This document shows, one piece after another, positions 52,966-62,824 of a stretch of 64,000 nucleotides of DNA (position 1 is its first letter; every line of letters starts with the position of its first letter). Under the pieces are notes generated by a model, which was not told the origin of the DNA, did not search any database, and saw only the letters and a list, made by a program, of their open reading frames with translations. The DNA comes from Robbsia sp. KACC 23696 (GTDB taxonomy: Bacteria; Pseudomonadota; Gammaproteobacteria; Burkholderiales; Burkholderiaceae): positions 930,001 to 994,000 of the forward strand of contig NZ_CP156626.1 of NCBI RefSeq assembly GCF_039852015.1, written 5' to 3'. A program made the translations under genes and the position numbers.

Positions 52966-53109
52966 GGAGCTTGCGGGCGTTCACGCGTCTCAAGATTCAG
53001 AAACGACTTATTGCCTGGAGCAGAATAGTCTTGCGATGCTAAGGTGAGATGCGGTGCCGCCTGCCGTATCGATACAATCAGCACCAGCCTATCGAGGAAG
53101 ATCGTCGCA

Positions 53110-54051
53110 ATGAGTTGGCAGAATGTCTTATTGAGTGGGTTTCTGAAGCGCCGTGTTCGGGCCTTGCGGCATTCGCCGCTGGATGTGGCGTCGGTACGTG
53201 CCGGTGCGGAGAAAATGGTCTGGTCGGCGCGGCCGGCAACTGGCTGGGCGATCAAGACGGCGCAGGATCTGGCCCCAGATACCGGCGCGGCGATACCAGG
53301 CGAATGGATTGGTCCCAGCTCGCCGCGATTATTGGAAACGAGCCGGCGCATCGTGCTTTATCTGCATGGCGGCGGTTATTTCTTCTGTTCGCCGCGCACG
53401 CACCGTGCGGTCACCTGCAAACTGGCCCGTCGCGCGCTCGCGCGGGTATGCGCGCCGGATTACCGGCTGGCGCCCGAGCATCCGGCCCCGGCCGCGTTGG
53501 AAGACGCGCTGCGCGTCTGGCATGCGATCCTGGCATCGGGCGAGCGCGCCGAACAGATTGTCGTTGCCGGTGATTCCGCCGGCGGTGGCTTGGCTTTGGC
53601 GCTATTGCAGGCACTGCGAGACGCCGGCGAGCCGATGCCCGCTGCCGGCGTGCTGTTTTCGCCGTGGACGGATCTGGCGCTGACGGGCGCGACGCTTGTC
53701 AGCAATGCCGAGCGCGATGTCTTGATGGATGGGCAGGGGCTGCGGGATGCCACGTCCCTCGTACTGGGGCCGGATGGCCTGGATGCGCGGGACCCGCGCA
53801 TCTCACCGCTTTACGGCGATTTCCACGGTCTGCCACCGCTATTGATACAGGCCAGCGACAGCGAAATGCTGCTGGACGATGCGCGCCGCGTGGCTGAACG
53901 TGCGCGCGAGGCGGGCGTCGAGGTCACCCTCTCGATGACGCCGCGGGTGCCTCACGCCTGGCAGATGTTTGCACCGGTGCTACCGGAGGGACGCCGTGCC
54001 ATCGAGGAGGCCGCGCGTTTCATCAAGCGTCATACGCATAGGCATGCTTGA
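53110..54051 (+). CDS. Alpha/beta hydrolase of the hormone-sensitive lipase family
   Basis: A 313-residue esterase. The oxyanion motif HGGG is at 86-89 (LYLHGGGYFF) and the nucleophile Ser156 lies in GDSAGG. The catalytic Asp is in SDSEMLLDD and the His in RVPHAWQMF. All are present. Such enzymes cleave short acyl esters or acetylated compounds; the natural substrate is unknown. The start at 53110 follows GAGGA; the frame begins 22 codons earlier. Its end overlaps the convergent EcsC gene by 29 bases. Confidence 0.9.
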   Translation: MSWQNVLLSGFLKRRVRALRHSPLDVASVRAGAEKMVWSARPATGWAIKTAQDLAPDTGAAIPGEWIGPSSPRLLETSRRIVLYLHGGGYFFCSPRTHRAVTCKLARRALARVCAPDYRLAPEHPAPAALEDALRVWHAILASGERAEQIVVAGDSAGGGLALALLQALRDAGEPMPAAGVLFSPWTDLALTGATLVSNAERDVLMDGQGLRDATSLVLGPDGLDARDPRISPLYGDFHGLPPLLIQASDSEMLLDDARRVAERAREAGVEVTLSMTPRVPHAWQMFAPVLPEGRRAIEEAARFIKRHTHRHA

Positions 54052-54925
54052 CCGCCGCTTCACCGTATTGGCGTTCGAGTGTCCGTACGGTGAAGTGGGC
54101 GTGTGCCATGTCCTGGAAATGCGAAATGAAGATCGCATTGACCGCCGCGCCGAAAACCGCGCCGACCACCGGTACCGCCTTCGCCGCCGCCTGTTCGCTG
54201 ACTTGGGCGGAAAACCGCGCCGCCACCGAGTGCAGTAACTTCGTCACCAGGGCCGAGCTGTGGCCGCCCGCGCCGCGCGCCGCCAATTCGGCGGTGGCGG
54301 CGGCCACTTGTTGTGCCATCGCGCCGCGCACCATGAAATAGCCGTAGGACGCATCGTCGTCGTCCTTCGTCGGGCCGCCCATGGCCAACACCGTCAGACA
54401 TTGCAGTTGCACTTCGGCACTGCGGATATCTTCGCCATGCTGGGCCGCGATCGCGCCGATCGAGCGGAACATCAGCGTGGTGGTGACCGGTAACTCGATC
54501 GGCAGTGAAATCATGCCGAAAGCGCCGCCAGCAGCGCCGGTGGCGGCCACGGCCAGTTGGTGCAGGCGCCGACTGCGCTTGCCGCCGCTCTCGCTCCGAG
54601 CCGCCGCCGATGCCGGCGTGATCGGCGTCACCGTGTTCGTGTCGTCGAGCGTAAAAGTGAGTTCCTCGGCCGCCTGCGGCGAACGCAAGGTGCGAATTGC
54701 CAGACTCAGGCAGGTCTGCAGTGCGCGGCCGGTGGCGTCGTTGACAATCCGACTGGCCGCATTCGGCAGGCGACCGAGTAATTTTTCCACCGGTGCGCCC
54801 ATCGCCGAGGCTAGCTTGACGGCCAGTCCGGGATTTTCCAGTGTCTGGCGCGCCGTTCTCAGGCGCGCCAGATCGGCGGCCGAGAGCGGTTCGAAGGAGG
54901 GCGGAGTGGAAACCTTGTCGATCAT
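54023..54925 (-). CDS. EcsC family protein
   Basis: A 300-residue protein of the EcsC family. The core has AVAATGAAGGAFGMISLPIELPVTTTLMFRSI with IAAQHGEDIRSAEVQLQCL, followed by AKAVPVVGAVFGAAVNAIFI and DMAHAHFTVRTLERQYG. Family members are membrane-associated through glycine-rich hydrophobic hairpins; their biochemical role is not established. The start is the ATG at 54925. Confidence 0.85.
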   Translation of the reverse strand: MIDKVSTPPSFEPLSAADLARLRTARQTLENPGLAVKLASAMGAPVEKLLGRLPNAASRIVNDATGRALQTCLSLAIRTLRSPQAAEELTFTLDDTNTVTPITPASAAARSESGGKRSRRLHQLAVAATGAAGGAFGMISLPIELPVTTTLMFRSIGAIAAQHGEDIRSAEVQLQCLTVLAMGGPTKDDDDASYGYFMVRGAMAQQVAAATAELAARGAGGHSSALVTKLLHSVAARFSAQVSEQAAAKAVPVVGAVFGAAVNAIFISHFQDMAHAHFTVRTLERQYGEAAVKHAYAYDA

Positions 54926-55157
54926 GGAGCGTGCGAGCCCTTGCCTGGGGATTAGCGCGATGTGCGCGCAACGTCTTTGATGATACTGCGTGTTTCGCTT
55001 ATCGGCCGGTCGCGGCGCCGAGCGCTGCGTGCGATAATTTGCCGAAGCAAATTGTTCGAACAAAATTCGTCTGCGTTTGCAGCGTCACCGACGCTCCCGT
55101 ACAGAGGGCCGCGCCGATCCGCTCAGGTATCGCCTCCCTCCCCCATTTCCTATCGTC

Positions 55158-56843
55158 ATGTCCAATCCGGCATCATCGGAGCCGACAGCGTCACGCGATT
55201 CCCGCGCGACGGATGCCGCTGCCGCTGCGTCTCCCGCTTCCTCGCCGTCCCCGGTTTCCGACTCGGCCCTGCCTTTCCGTGCCGCCTTCCTCGCCACGCT
55301 CGGTATCGCTTTCGTTGTGATGCTCGTCGCCTTGGATCAGAGCATCGTCGCCACTGCCTTGCCCAGCATCGTCGCCGAGTTGCATGGATTCCGGCTCTAT
55401 GCGTGGATCGCTACATCGTATTTGCTGACATCGGTGGTCACGGTGCCCATCTTCGGCCGCTTGGGGGACGACTTCGGTCGCAAGCCATTCGTGCTGGCGT
55501 CGATCGTCATCTTCACCGGTGCCTCCCTGCTGTGTGGCGTTTCGAGATCGATGACGATGCTGATCATTGCCCGGGCGTTGCAGGGCGTCGGCGGTGGCAT
55601 GTTGGTCGGGACGGCCTTCGCCTGCGTACCCGACCTGTTCCCCTCGCCGCTGGTGCGCATGCGATGGCAGGTGATCCTGAGTTCGGCCTACGGCATCGCC
55701 AATGCCGTGGGCCCGTCGCTCGGCGGGCTGCTGACCGAGACGCTCGGCTGGCGCTCGGTGTTCTTCGTTAATCTGCCGATCGGGGTGATCTCGGCATGGT
55801 TCGTCTGGCGCTATCTGCCGCGGCTCCGGCAGGGCATGCACGGCGGGACCCACAAAGGGCGGGTCAAGATCGACTGGCTGGGTGCCGTCCTCCTGGCCGG
55901 CGCCCTGGTCGCGATCCAACTGGGCGTCGGGCGCTTGCAGAACGATGGGATCGGACTACCCGGGCTCGGACTGCTGGCCTTGGCCGCGGTTGCGGGAGTC
56001 GCATTGTGGCAATGCGAGCGCCGCGCCACGCATCCGATCCTGCCGTTGACGATGTTCGCCGATGTGCGGCTGTCGTCGCTGTTCATGTTGTCTCTGCTGG
56101 CAGGAGGCGCATTGTTTTCGCTGCTGTTCTACGCGCCGCTGTTGTTTCAGGGTGGCTTCGGTTTGTCGCCCGGAAATGCGGGTGCGCTTGTCACGCCATT
56201 GGTTGTCTGTATTACAGTGGGCAGCATCACGAACAGCCGGATCATTACCCGACTTCGTAAGCCTAATCGCATGTTGACGCTGGGCTTTGGTCTGTTGACC
56301 GTAGGGTGTATCGGCGTGATGCTGGCGCAACGGACGACGCCGGTATGGTGGCTCAGTACCTGCATGGCGAGCACGGGTTTGGGTCTCGGATGGATACTGC
56401 CCAATCTGACGGTGTTCGGTCAGGAGCAGGCGGGACGGGAACGGTTGGGTACCGTGACGGCGATGTTGCAATCGCTGCGCATGATTGGCGGCATGACGGG
56501 GACGGCGCTGACCGGTGCCGTGATCTCGCATGTCTACCAGGCGCGGATCCGCACCCTGTTGGATTCGGCGCAGTTGTCATCCTGGTTCGGGGCGATGGCC
56601 AATCCGCAAATCCTGGTAGATCAGCAAGATGAGACACGGCTGGTCGCGCAACTAGTACGAGCTGGGCATAATGGCCAGGTCATTGATCTGGCGCGCAGCG
56701 CACTGGTTACCGCCGTGCACCTGGGTCTGGGTTGCGCCGTTCTGGCCGCCGCCTGGGGTTTGTGGCAGACACGACGGGTACCGTCGATTCAGTTCTCGAA
56801 AGAGAAAAAGGCGACACCGTCATCGCCCGGGGATAAAAAATAA
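55158..56843 (+). CDS. DHA2-family MFS drug exporter
   Basis: A 561-residue transporter with 14 predicted helices. EmrB/QacA hallmarks: VALDQSIVATALPSIVAEL in helix 1, GRLGDDFGRKP loop, LIIARALQGVGGGMLVG, and GLLTETLGWRSVFFVNLPIG. The N-terminal 35 residues are a polar Ala/Ser extension. It would expel toxic hydrophobic compounds using the proton gradient. No fusion-protein gene is adjacent. Confidence 0.92.
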   Translation: MSNPASSEPTASRDSRATDAAAAASPASSPSPVSDSALPFRAAFLATLGIAFVVMLVALDQSIVATALPSIVAELHGFRLYAWIATSYLLTSVVTVPIFGRLGDDFGRKPFVLASIVIFTGASLLCGVSRSMTMLIIARALQGVGGGMLVGTAFACVPDLFPSPLVRMRWQVILSSAYGIANAVGPSLGGLLTETLGWRSVFFVNLPIGVISAWFVWRYLPRLRQGMHGGTHKGRVKIDWLGAVLLAGALVAIQLGVGRLQNDGIGLPGLGLLALAAVAGVALWQCERRATHPILPLTMFADVRLSSLFMLSLLAGGALFSLLFYAPLLFQGGFGLSPGNAGALVTPLVVCITVGSITNSRIITRLRKPNRMLTLGFGLLTVGCIGVMLAQRTTPVWWLSTCMASTGLGLGWILPNLTVFGQEQAGRERLGTVTAMLQSLRMIGGMTGTALTGAVISHVYQARIRTLLDSAQLSSWFGAMANPQILVDQQDETRLVAQLVRAGHNGQVIDLARSALVTAVHLGLGCAVLAAAWGLWQTRRVPSIQFSKEKKATPSSPGDKK

Positions 56844-57118
56844 GACGAGGCTCATCGCGCGGATGAGCCGATTCGGGCACCGATGCGGCGTGCCCGCTGA
56901 GCAATAGGGCCTACGAGGACGGGAAGCCGTGCATCGGCAATGTGAAAAACGGTCCGAGAAAAGCATGATAGATGATTCGTACTCCAAAGAGATGGAGAAA
57001 CGGATCCAGGCGAGGCAGGCACTTCAGGGCGGGTGGCCAGGGTGTGATGTGAGGAGATGCGTTTGACGCGGGTCGGCCGGAAGGTCGGCTTCAGGAATGG
57101 ATATAGGAGACGAAAAAC

Positions 57119-58063
57119 GTGAACGGGAACTTGGCCGGTGACGTAGTGGATGCGCCGGGACGCAGCATCTTCGATGGAATAGACGGCATGCAGCAACGGA
57201 CTGACGAAACAAGCTGGGTTCCGGCGCGGCCGGCAGCAATTGCCAGGACGCCGCTGACGACGGCGCAAATCGATGCACTGAATGCCGCCTTCGACGCGAT
57301 CGCGAAGATCGTCGGCAGCCAGGGCGGCGATGCCGGTGCGGGTGCCGATGCCGACACGGCCGCTGCCAATGCGGCGGAGGCGCCGACCGAAGGCGTGCAT
57401 TCGCTCGTCGACGCGGGCGCCATTGCCGCACGTCGGGAGGCCTTGTCGCGCGGCGCGATCGCGCTGCACGATGTCGTCGAATTGGCCCGTGGCGTGATTT
57501 TGGGCACGCGTGCCGCCGATGCGAGAACGGCTGCGGAACCGGCCAACGCCAACGCCACGGCCGCCGGCGCGGCGCGCGCACTGTCGCTCGACGAGCTGTG
57601 TAACGATCTGGCACAGGCGTGCAATCGCCTGAGCCGCGACTACACGACGGGTTTATGCGGTCACAACGAACAGAAGATTTCGGCACCGGAATGGCGCGTG
57701 CTGAAATGCATGTCGGATTGGAAGGACGAGCATCCGCAAAAGCTGTTGGTCAGCACGCTGGGAATCGATGCCGGTGCGTTGACGCGTGTGTGCCAGGGAC
57801 TGGAAAACGGCCGCGGCGCAATCAATCGCGAACCGGATGCCCGTGACAACCGCTTGAACAATCTGTGTCTGACGGACCAGGGCCGCAAGCTGATCGATGT
57901 CGCCACGCCGCAGATCGCGACCTTCCATCGCCGCCTGCAGGATGCCGTCGCCAGCGGTCCGGTGCTGGAGTTTCTGTATCTGCTGGTCAACCAGGTCGAG
58001 CAGCGTTTTGCCGAGTGGTCCAGCAGCGACCAGCGGGCACGCTCGGGCAACGCCAAGAATTGA
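57119..58063 (+). CDS. MarR-like transcriptional regulator with long N-terminal extension
   Basis: A 314-residue protein. The C-terminal ~150 residues form a winged helix-turn-helix flanked by helices, as in MarR: LCNDLAQACNRLSRDYTTGL, ISAPEWRVLKCMSDW, STLGIDAGALTRVCQGLENG, NRLNNLCLTDQGRKLIDVA. The first ~165 are Ala-rich helices not found in standard MarR (about 145 residues in all). The start is GTG at 57119 after TAGGAGAC. A terminator follows. Confidence 0.72.
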   Translation: MNGNLAGDVVDAPGRSIFDGIDGMQQRTDETSWVPARPAAIARTPLTTAQIDALNAAFDAIAKIVGSQGGDAGAGADADTAAANAAEAPTEGVHSLVDAGAIAARREALSRGAIALHDVVELARGVILGTRAADARTAAEPANANATAAGAARALSLDELCNDLAQACNRLSRDYTTGLCGHNEQKISAPEWRVLKCMSDWKDEHPQKLLVSTLGIDAGALTRVCQGLENGRGAINREPDARDNRLNNLCLTDQGRKLIDVATPQIATFHRRLQDAVASGPVLEFLYLLVNQVEQRFAEWSSSDQRARSGNAKN

Positions 58064-58092
58064 CGGCGGCGGTGTGCGGGAGCATGTCGAAA

Positions 58093-58122
58093 GGGGCGCG
58101 CCGCGTGGGTGCGCCCCGTTTT
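58093..58122 (+). terminator. Rho-independent terminator of the MarR-like gene
   Basis: GGGGCGC pairs with GCGCCCC around a short loop and is followed by GTTTTGTTT. It ends just before the stop of the convergent queF gene. Confidence 0.8.
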
Positions 58123-58124
58123 GT

Positions 58125-58955
58125 TTACTGACGCGCGGTGCGGGCGTTATCCGGCACGGGCATGTTGAAATTGGTCCGGAAGGGGTTGATGTCCAGCCCA
58201 CCGCGGCGCGTATAACGCGCATAAACCGCCAGTTTCAACGGGCGGCACTGGCGTAGCACATCGAGGAAAATCTGCTCGACGCATTGCTCGTGAAAGCCGG
58301 TATGGCGACGGAACGAGACGATGTAGCGCAGCAACCCGGCCTGATCGATCTGCGGGCCCGAATAGCGGATCTGTACGCTCCCCCAATCGGGTTGCCCGGT
58401 GACCGGACAGTTTGACCGAAGCAGATTCGACACCAGCGTCTCCTCCACCGGCGCTTCATCGACGCGCGCGTGCAGCAAGGACGCATCCGGCGCGTAGACG
58501 TCGCAGTCCAGATCGAGGCGATCCAAATCCGTTCCCGATAGCTCGTCGAGCGCCAGTTGGTCGAACGCGTGCGGCAGCGTCAATTGCACGTTGACGCTAG
58601 CGCCGCACACGGCGCCGATATCGCGGCGCAAGGTGTCCCGCAGTGATTCCACCGAGTCGAGACGCGTTTGCGCGAAAGACCCGAGATACAACTTCAGCGA
58701 CTTCGATTCGACGATCAAGGGCGCGTCGGCGGGGACGATCAGCGTCAGCACCGCGATCTGGGGCTTGCCGCGGGCATTGAGCCAGGAGAGTTCGTACGCA
58801 TTCCAGATGTCGGCACCGAAGAACGGCAAGGGCGCGCCCGCCGTCAGTCCGAGTTCGGCACGCCCTTGCGCGCGCGGGATCGGGAAGAGCAGGGACGGGT
58901 CGTATTGATCCGCATAGTCGACCGCCTTGCCGAGCGACGATTGGTCCGGGGTCAT
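58125..58955 (-). CDS. queF: NADPH-dependent 7-cyano-7-deazaguanine reductase
   Basis: A 276-residue bimodular QueF that reduces preQ0 to preQ1 in queuosine synthesis. The nucleophile Cys183 and Asp190 lie in [18 protein letters not shown]. The NADPH motif [12 protein letters not shown] is at about 83-94. Length equals the E. coli-type (YqcD) enzyme. The start at 58955 is supported by the family opening ([20 protein letters not shown]). Four bases separate it from the ilvA stop, so the two are co-transcribed. Confidence 0.97.
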   Translation of the reverse strand: MTPDQSSLGKAVDYADQYDPSLLFPIPRAQGRAELGLTAGAPLPFFGADIWNAYELSWLNARGKPQIAVLTLIVPADAPLIVESKSLKLYLGSFAQTRLDSVESLRDTLRRDIGAVCGASVNVQLTLPHAFDQLALDELSGTDLDRLDLDCDVYAPDASLLHARVDEAPVEETLVSNLLRSNCPVTGQPDWGSVQIRYSGPQIDQAGLLRYIVSFRRHTGFHEQCVEQIFLDVLRQCRPLKLAVYARYTRRGGLDINPFRTNFNMPVPDNARTARQ

Positions 58956-58959
58956 CGTG

Positions 58960-60528
58960 TCATGTCCTCTCGTTACGCTGCACGCCGGGCGTACGCTTTG
59001 CCGCGTCGGCAAGAAACAGGCGATAGGCGGGATTCGCCGTCTCCTCCCTGTACGGATAGCCGATGCGTTCGAGGAAGGCGGCGAAGGCCGCGCTGTCTTC
59101 GGTCGGCACCTGCAAGCCCACCAGCACGCTGCAATAGTCGGCGCCCTGATTGCGATAATGGAATAGGCTGATGTTCCAGTTCGGCGACATCGCCGAAAGA
59201 AAGCGCATCAGCGCCCCCGGGCGTTCCGGAAACTCGAAGCGATAGAGCAGCTCGTCATGGGCATTCGGTGAGTGCCCTCCCACCATATGACGGACGTGCT
59301 GTTTCGCCAATTCGTCGTGCGTCAGGTTGATCGTCGAGAAGCCGGCGCGTTCGAATGCCTCGGCCAGTGCCGGACCTTCTTCGCGGCTGCGCGTCTGCAC
59401 GCCGACGAAGATGTGCGCGGCCTGCGAATCGGCGATGCGGTAATTGAATTCGGTCACCGCGCGGTCGCCGACGATTTCGCAGAAGTGGCGGAAGCTGCCG
59501 CGCTCCTCGGGGATCGTGACGGCGAAGACGGCTTCACGCGCCTCGCCCACTTCCGCACGTTCCGCGACAAAGCGCATCCGATCGAAGTTCAGGTTTGCAC
59601 CGGAATTGATCGCGATCAGCGTCTGTTGCGTCAGTCCATCGCGTTCCACGACCAGTTTCAGGCCGGCCAGCGCGAGGGCGCCCGCAGGCTCCAGCAAGCT
59701 GCGCGTGTCCTGAAAGACGTCCTTGATGGCGGCGCACAGCGCGTCCGTATCGACGCGAACCACTTCGTCGACATGCAATTGACAGAGCCGGAACGTTTCT
59801 TCGCCCACCAGCTTGACGGCGGTGCCGTCTGAAAACAGGCCGACATCGGTCAGGGAGACGCGTTCGCCGGCCGCCAGGGACTGCGCCATCGCACAGGAAT
59901 CGACGGTCTGAACGCCGATGATCCGCGTTTCCGGGCGAACTGCCTTGACGTAGGCGGAGACCCCCGAAATCAAGCCGCCGCCGCCGATCGGCACGAAGAT
60001 CGCGTCGATGTGGCCAGGATGTTGACGCAGAATTTCCATCGCCACGGTGCCGGCGCCCGCGATCACGTCGGGATCGTCGAACGGGTGCACGAAGGTCAGG
60101 CCGCGCGCCGCCTGCAGCGTGAGCGCATGCCCATAGGCGTCCGAATACGATTCGCCGTGCAGCACGACCTCGACAAAGGCGCCGCCATGGGCGCGTACCG
60201 CATCCACCTTGACCTGCGGCGTCGTGGTCGGCATGACGATGACGGCCGTGCAGCCCAGCCGCGCCGCGGCGAGCGCCACGCCCTGGGCATGATTGCCGGC
60301 CGAGGCGGCGAGTACGCCTCGCGCGCGCTCCGCATCGTCCAACTGCGCCATCTTGTTATAGGCGCCGCGCAACTTGAACGAGAACACCGGTTGATTGTCT
60401 TCGCGCTTCAACCAAATGCGATTGTCGATGCGCGCGGACAGGTTGGGGGCGTAATCCAGTTCGCTTTCGCGGGCGACGTCGTAGACGCGCGCATTCAACA
60501 CTTTTCGCAGATAGTCGGGGGCTGACAT
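58960..60528 (-). CDS. ilvA: Biosynthetic threonine ammonia-lyase
   Basis: A 522-residue PLP enzyme giving 2-oxobutanoate for isoleucine. Lys52 binds PLP ([11 protein letters not shown]). [18 protein letters not shown] and the Gly-rich loop [13 protein letters not shown] are intact. Two C-terminal ACT-like regulatory domains ([38 protein letters not shown]) mark the feedback-inhibited form. A perfect 10-bp inverted repeat lies 72-95 bases upstream. Confidence 0.97.
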   Translation of the reverse strand: MSAPDYLRKVLNARVYDVARESELDYAPNLSARIDNRIWLKREDNQPVFSFKLRGAYNKMAQLDDAERARGVLAASAGNHAQGVALAAARLGCTAVIVMPTTTPQVKVDAVRAHGGAFVEVVLHGESYSDAYGHALTLQAARGLTFVHPFDDPDVIAGAGTVAMEILRQHPGHIDAIFVPIGGGGLISGVSAYVKAVRPETRIIGVQTVDSCAMAQSLAAGERVSLTDVGLFSDGTAVKLVGEETFRLCQLHVDEVVRVDTDALCAAIKDVFQDTRSLLEPAGALALAGLKLVVERDGLTQQTLIAINSGANLNFDRMRFVAERAEVGEAREAVFAVTIPEERGSFRHFCEIVGDRAVTEFNYRIADSQAAHIFVGVQTRSREEGPALAEAFERAGFSTINLTHDELAKQHVRHMVGGHSPNAHDELLYRFEFPERPGALMRFLSAMSPNWNISLFHYRNQGADYCSVLVGLQVPTEDSAAFAAFLERIGYPYREETANPAYRLFLADAAKRTPGVQRNERT

Positions 60529-60599
60529 GGTGCCACTTGCGGTGGGTAAAACATCTATGATATCGCGATTTGCGTCGCAATCCGGTCATGAAACGACGA

Positions 60600-60623
60600 C
60601 AAAATGGCTGTCAAGCCATTTTG
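60600..60623. repeat. Perfect inverted repeat upstream of ilvA
   Basis: CAAAATGGCT (60600-60609), loop GTCA, AGCCATTTTG (60614-60623). It sits in the 319-bp gap between divergent ilvA and the CDP-diacylglycerol pyrophosphatase gene; nothing else was seen there. It could be an operator or an RNA hairpin in the ilvA leader. Confidence 0.5.
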
Positions 60624-60847
60624 AGACACCGATCGCGGCGGCCGAGCGCAGCGACCTTTCCGAGCGGACGCGAGTGGGGCGCGCCCTGTACGCTTCGGCA
60701 AATGCGCTGAGAGAGCGGATATGTCTACGGCCTCGCGTGATCTCCTCGTTAGGCTGACTGGCAGCTGGGTGGACGATTAGGCGACGGTGATCGGCTGTTC
60801 GCTGGACCGCACGCCTCGATGACGTTTCATCGCCCAGGATCGCCGCC

Positions 60848-61732
60848 ATGACCTTCCGTTCGCTCGTCGCCGTGGTTGCTTGCGTGGTGTTGATCGGCGG
60901 TATCAGCGCCTGCGCGCCCGGCGAGTCGACATCGACCGCCGGAAGCAATCACGTGCAGCTCGTGTGTGTCTGTGCGCCTGCGCCTGCCGTTGCGGCTGGC
61001 ACGAAGGCGCCGACCGAGCCGGTCGAATCGGTCGAGCTGGTCGAGCTGGTCGAATCGGAGTGCGCGGAGACGATGCTGCCGACTGGAGCACGAATGGCAT
61101 TGGCGCGGCGTGTTGCGTCCTGCGCCAGATGCCTGGCGGAGCCGAATTTGTGCGTTCGGTTCGATCGCGCCTGCGACGTGGTGGTCTTAAAAGACGTCAA
61201 AGGAAAGTCGCATTATCTCTTGCTGCCCATTTCGTCCATCAGCGGGATCGAGTCTCCGGATCTGCAGCAATTCGAGACCTTGCCTTATTTGTATTACGCC
61301 TGGTTCTCCGCGCTCGAGTTCGTCGGGAGTCGCAGGAACGGGATCGAGATCAGTCTGGCAATCAACGCGCAAACCACGCGAACGCAGGATCATTTGCATA
61401 TCCATCTCGACCGCGTCAAGCCCGACGTCTATGATTCGCTGAAATGGGCGGACGTGTCGACCGACTGGTCCGAGTGGGCGTACGACGGTGATCTCTGGCA
61501 TGTCCGGCGCATGTCCCTGGACGAGCTCAAAGCGACAAACGTATTCGCCACGATCGCGGACGAGCTTCCTGGGCCTGCGGATCGGATGACGCGACGGACG
61601 GTCTTCATCACCGGCGCGCCGTCGTTTCATAAGAGCCGCGACGCGGACGAGGTCTATCTCGCGGTGCGATCGATGAACGACGTTCATGACGGCCACAGCG
61701 CGGAGTCATTACAGCAGGTAGATGACGCGTGA
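60848..61732 (+). CDS. cdh: CDP-diacylglycerol pyrophosphatase lipoprotein, copy 1
   Basis: A 294-residue protein of the Cdh family, which splits CDP-diacylglycerol to phosphatidate and CMP. The signal ends in a lipobox (GGISAC, Cys22). The domain has VVVLKDVKGKSHYLLLPISS, GIESPDLQ, and the catalytic histidines in QDHLHIHLDRVKPDV. Fifty residues of Val/Glu-rich repeat sequence separate lipid anchor and domain. The stop overlaps the next gene's start. Confidence 0.85.
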   Translation: MTFRSLVAVVACVVLIGGISACAPGESTSTAGSNHVQLVCVCAPAPAVAAGTKAPTEPVESVELVELVESECAETMLPTGARMALARRVASCARCLAEPNLCVRFDRACDVVVLKDVKGKSHYLLLPISSISGIESPDLQQFETLPYLYYAWFSALEFVGSRRNGIEISLAINAQTTRTQDHLHIHLDRVKPDVYDSLKWADVSTDWSEWAYDGDLWHVRRMSLDELKATNVFATIADELPGPADRMTRRTVFITGAPSFHKSRDADEVYLAVRSMNDVHDGHSAESLQQVDDA

Positions 61733-62751
61733 GCGTGCATGACTTTCTTTCCACTGCAGCCCTTGGACGCACGATGAGTGACCGCCTTTCCGACATGCCT
61801 TCGATACCCATTGGCCGCGACATCGCCGGGACGCTTGCTGCCGGCGTGCGCCCGTCATCTGGGCGTGGCCGCGGAGTCGTCGGACGCCGCGTTGCGTGTC
61901 GCATCGTGCTCGGCTGCCTGGTGGTCGGCGTGCTTGGCGGCTGTCGGAACACCGGTTCCGCACGGCCGTTCGATGCGTCTGCGGAGATCGTGCCGCCGCG
62001 CGCGGCCGGCGCCGTCATGCCGGCATCGTCGCCCGGCGCCGCGCGACGTCAGGCCTTGGCGCGGATCGTCGCACGGTGCGGTGCCACCGCTGACCACCAG
62101 CCTTGCCTGGTGTACGACACCGCCGGCGACGACGTGGTGCTAAAAGACATTCGGGGACAGTCGCAGTTTCTGTTGTTGCCGATTTCGTCGGTTTCCGGCA
62201 TCGAGGATCCGGCCGTGTTGCGTGCCGACACGCCGTCTTACTTCTACGAGGCCTGGCATCAGCGCCGCCACGTGATCGCGGCGTTGGCCAAGTCGTTGCA
62301 GGATAACGAGATCGCGTTGGCGATCAATCCCGCAAATGCGCGTTCGCAGGATCACTTGCATATTCACATCGACTGCGCGCGCGCCGATGTGCGGGACACG
62401 CTCGCTGCCGCATCGATATCGGACGTGTGGACCGACGTGTCGCTGGGCGGCGGGACGTGGCAAGTGCGGCGCTTGTCGCTCGAAGCGTTGCGCACCGGTA
62501 ATCTCTTTGCCATGGTCGCACGGGAACTTCCCGGCGCGGCGCACGACATGGGGCATCAAACAATTTTCGTGACCGGTGCGCCCTCGACGGGACACGGCGC
62601 GGCCGCTGCCGGTGGCGCGGCGACGGCGCTGCTTGTCGCCGTGCGGCGTTTGGCCGTGCCGCTGCTAGGCGGCCCGAGTGCGGAGGATTTGCAGGATCAC
62701 GCCTGCGGCTTGGCGTCGCACCGGGCGTCTGGACCGCGTGCGCCGCTGTAG
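61729..62751 (+). CDS. cdh: CDP-diacylglycerol pyrophosphatase lipoprotein, copy 2
   Basis: A 340-residue paralogue. It has DDVVLKDIRGQSQFLLLPISS, GIEDPAVLR, and SQDHLHIHIDCARADV. It ends with the SAEDLQDHAC motif also seen in E. coli Cdh. A lipobox (LGGC) lies 71 residues after the GTG at 61729. That is far for a signal peptide, so a later start (ATG at 61774, or another) is likely. The GTGA overlap with copy 1 supports an operon. Confidence 0.82.
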   Translation: MSVHDFLSTAALGRTMSDRLSDMPSIPIGRDIAGTLAAGVRPSSGRGRGVVGRRVACRIVLGCLVVGVLGGCRNTGSARPFDASAEIVPPRAAGAVMPASSPGAARRQALARIVARCGATADHQPCLVYDTAGDDVVLKDIRGQSQFLLLPISSVSGIEDPAVLRADTPSYFYEAWHQRRHVIAALAKSLQDNEIALAINPANARSQDHLHIHIDCARADVRDTLAAASISDVWTDVSLGGGTWQVRRLSLEALRTGNLFAMVARELPGAAHDMGHQTIFVTGAPSTGHGAAAAGGAATALLVAVRRLAVPLLGGPSAEDLQDHACGLASHRASGPRAPL

Positions 62752-62824
62752 TCCTAATCCGCTGGCAGCCGCTAGCGAGTCGGTCGGCAGGAAAGGCGAC
62801 GGTCGCCGTCAGCGCAAGTGCGAT

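Noticed and set aside
52473-53351. 292-codon minus-strand frame across the tyrB-hydrolase gap
   Set aside because: Runs through two terminators and the start of the hydrolase gene; no recognisable domain and no ribosome site.
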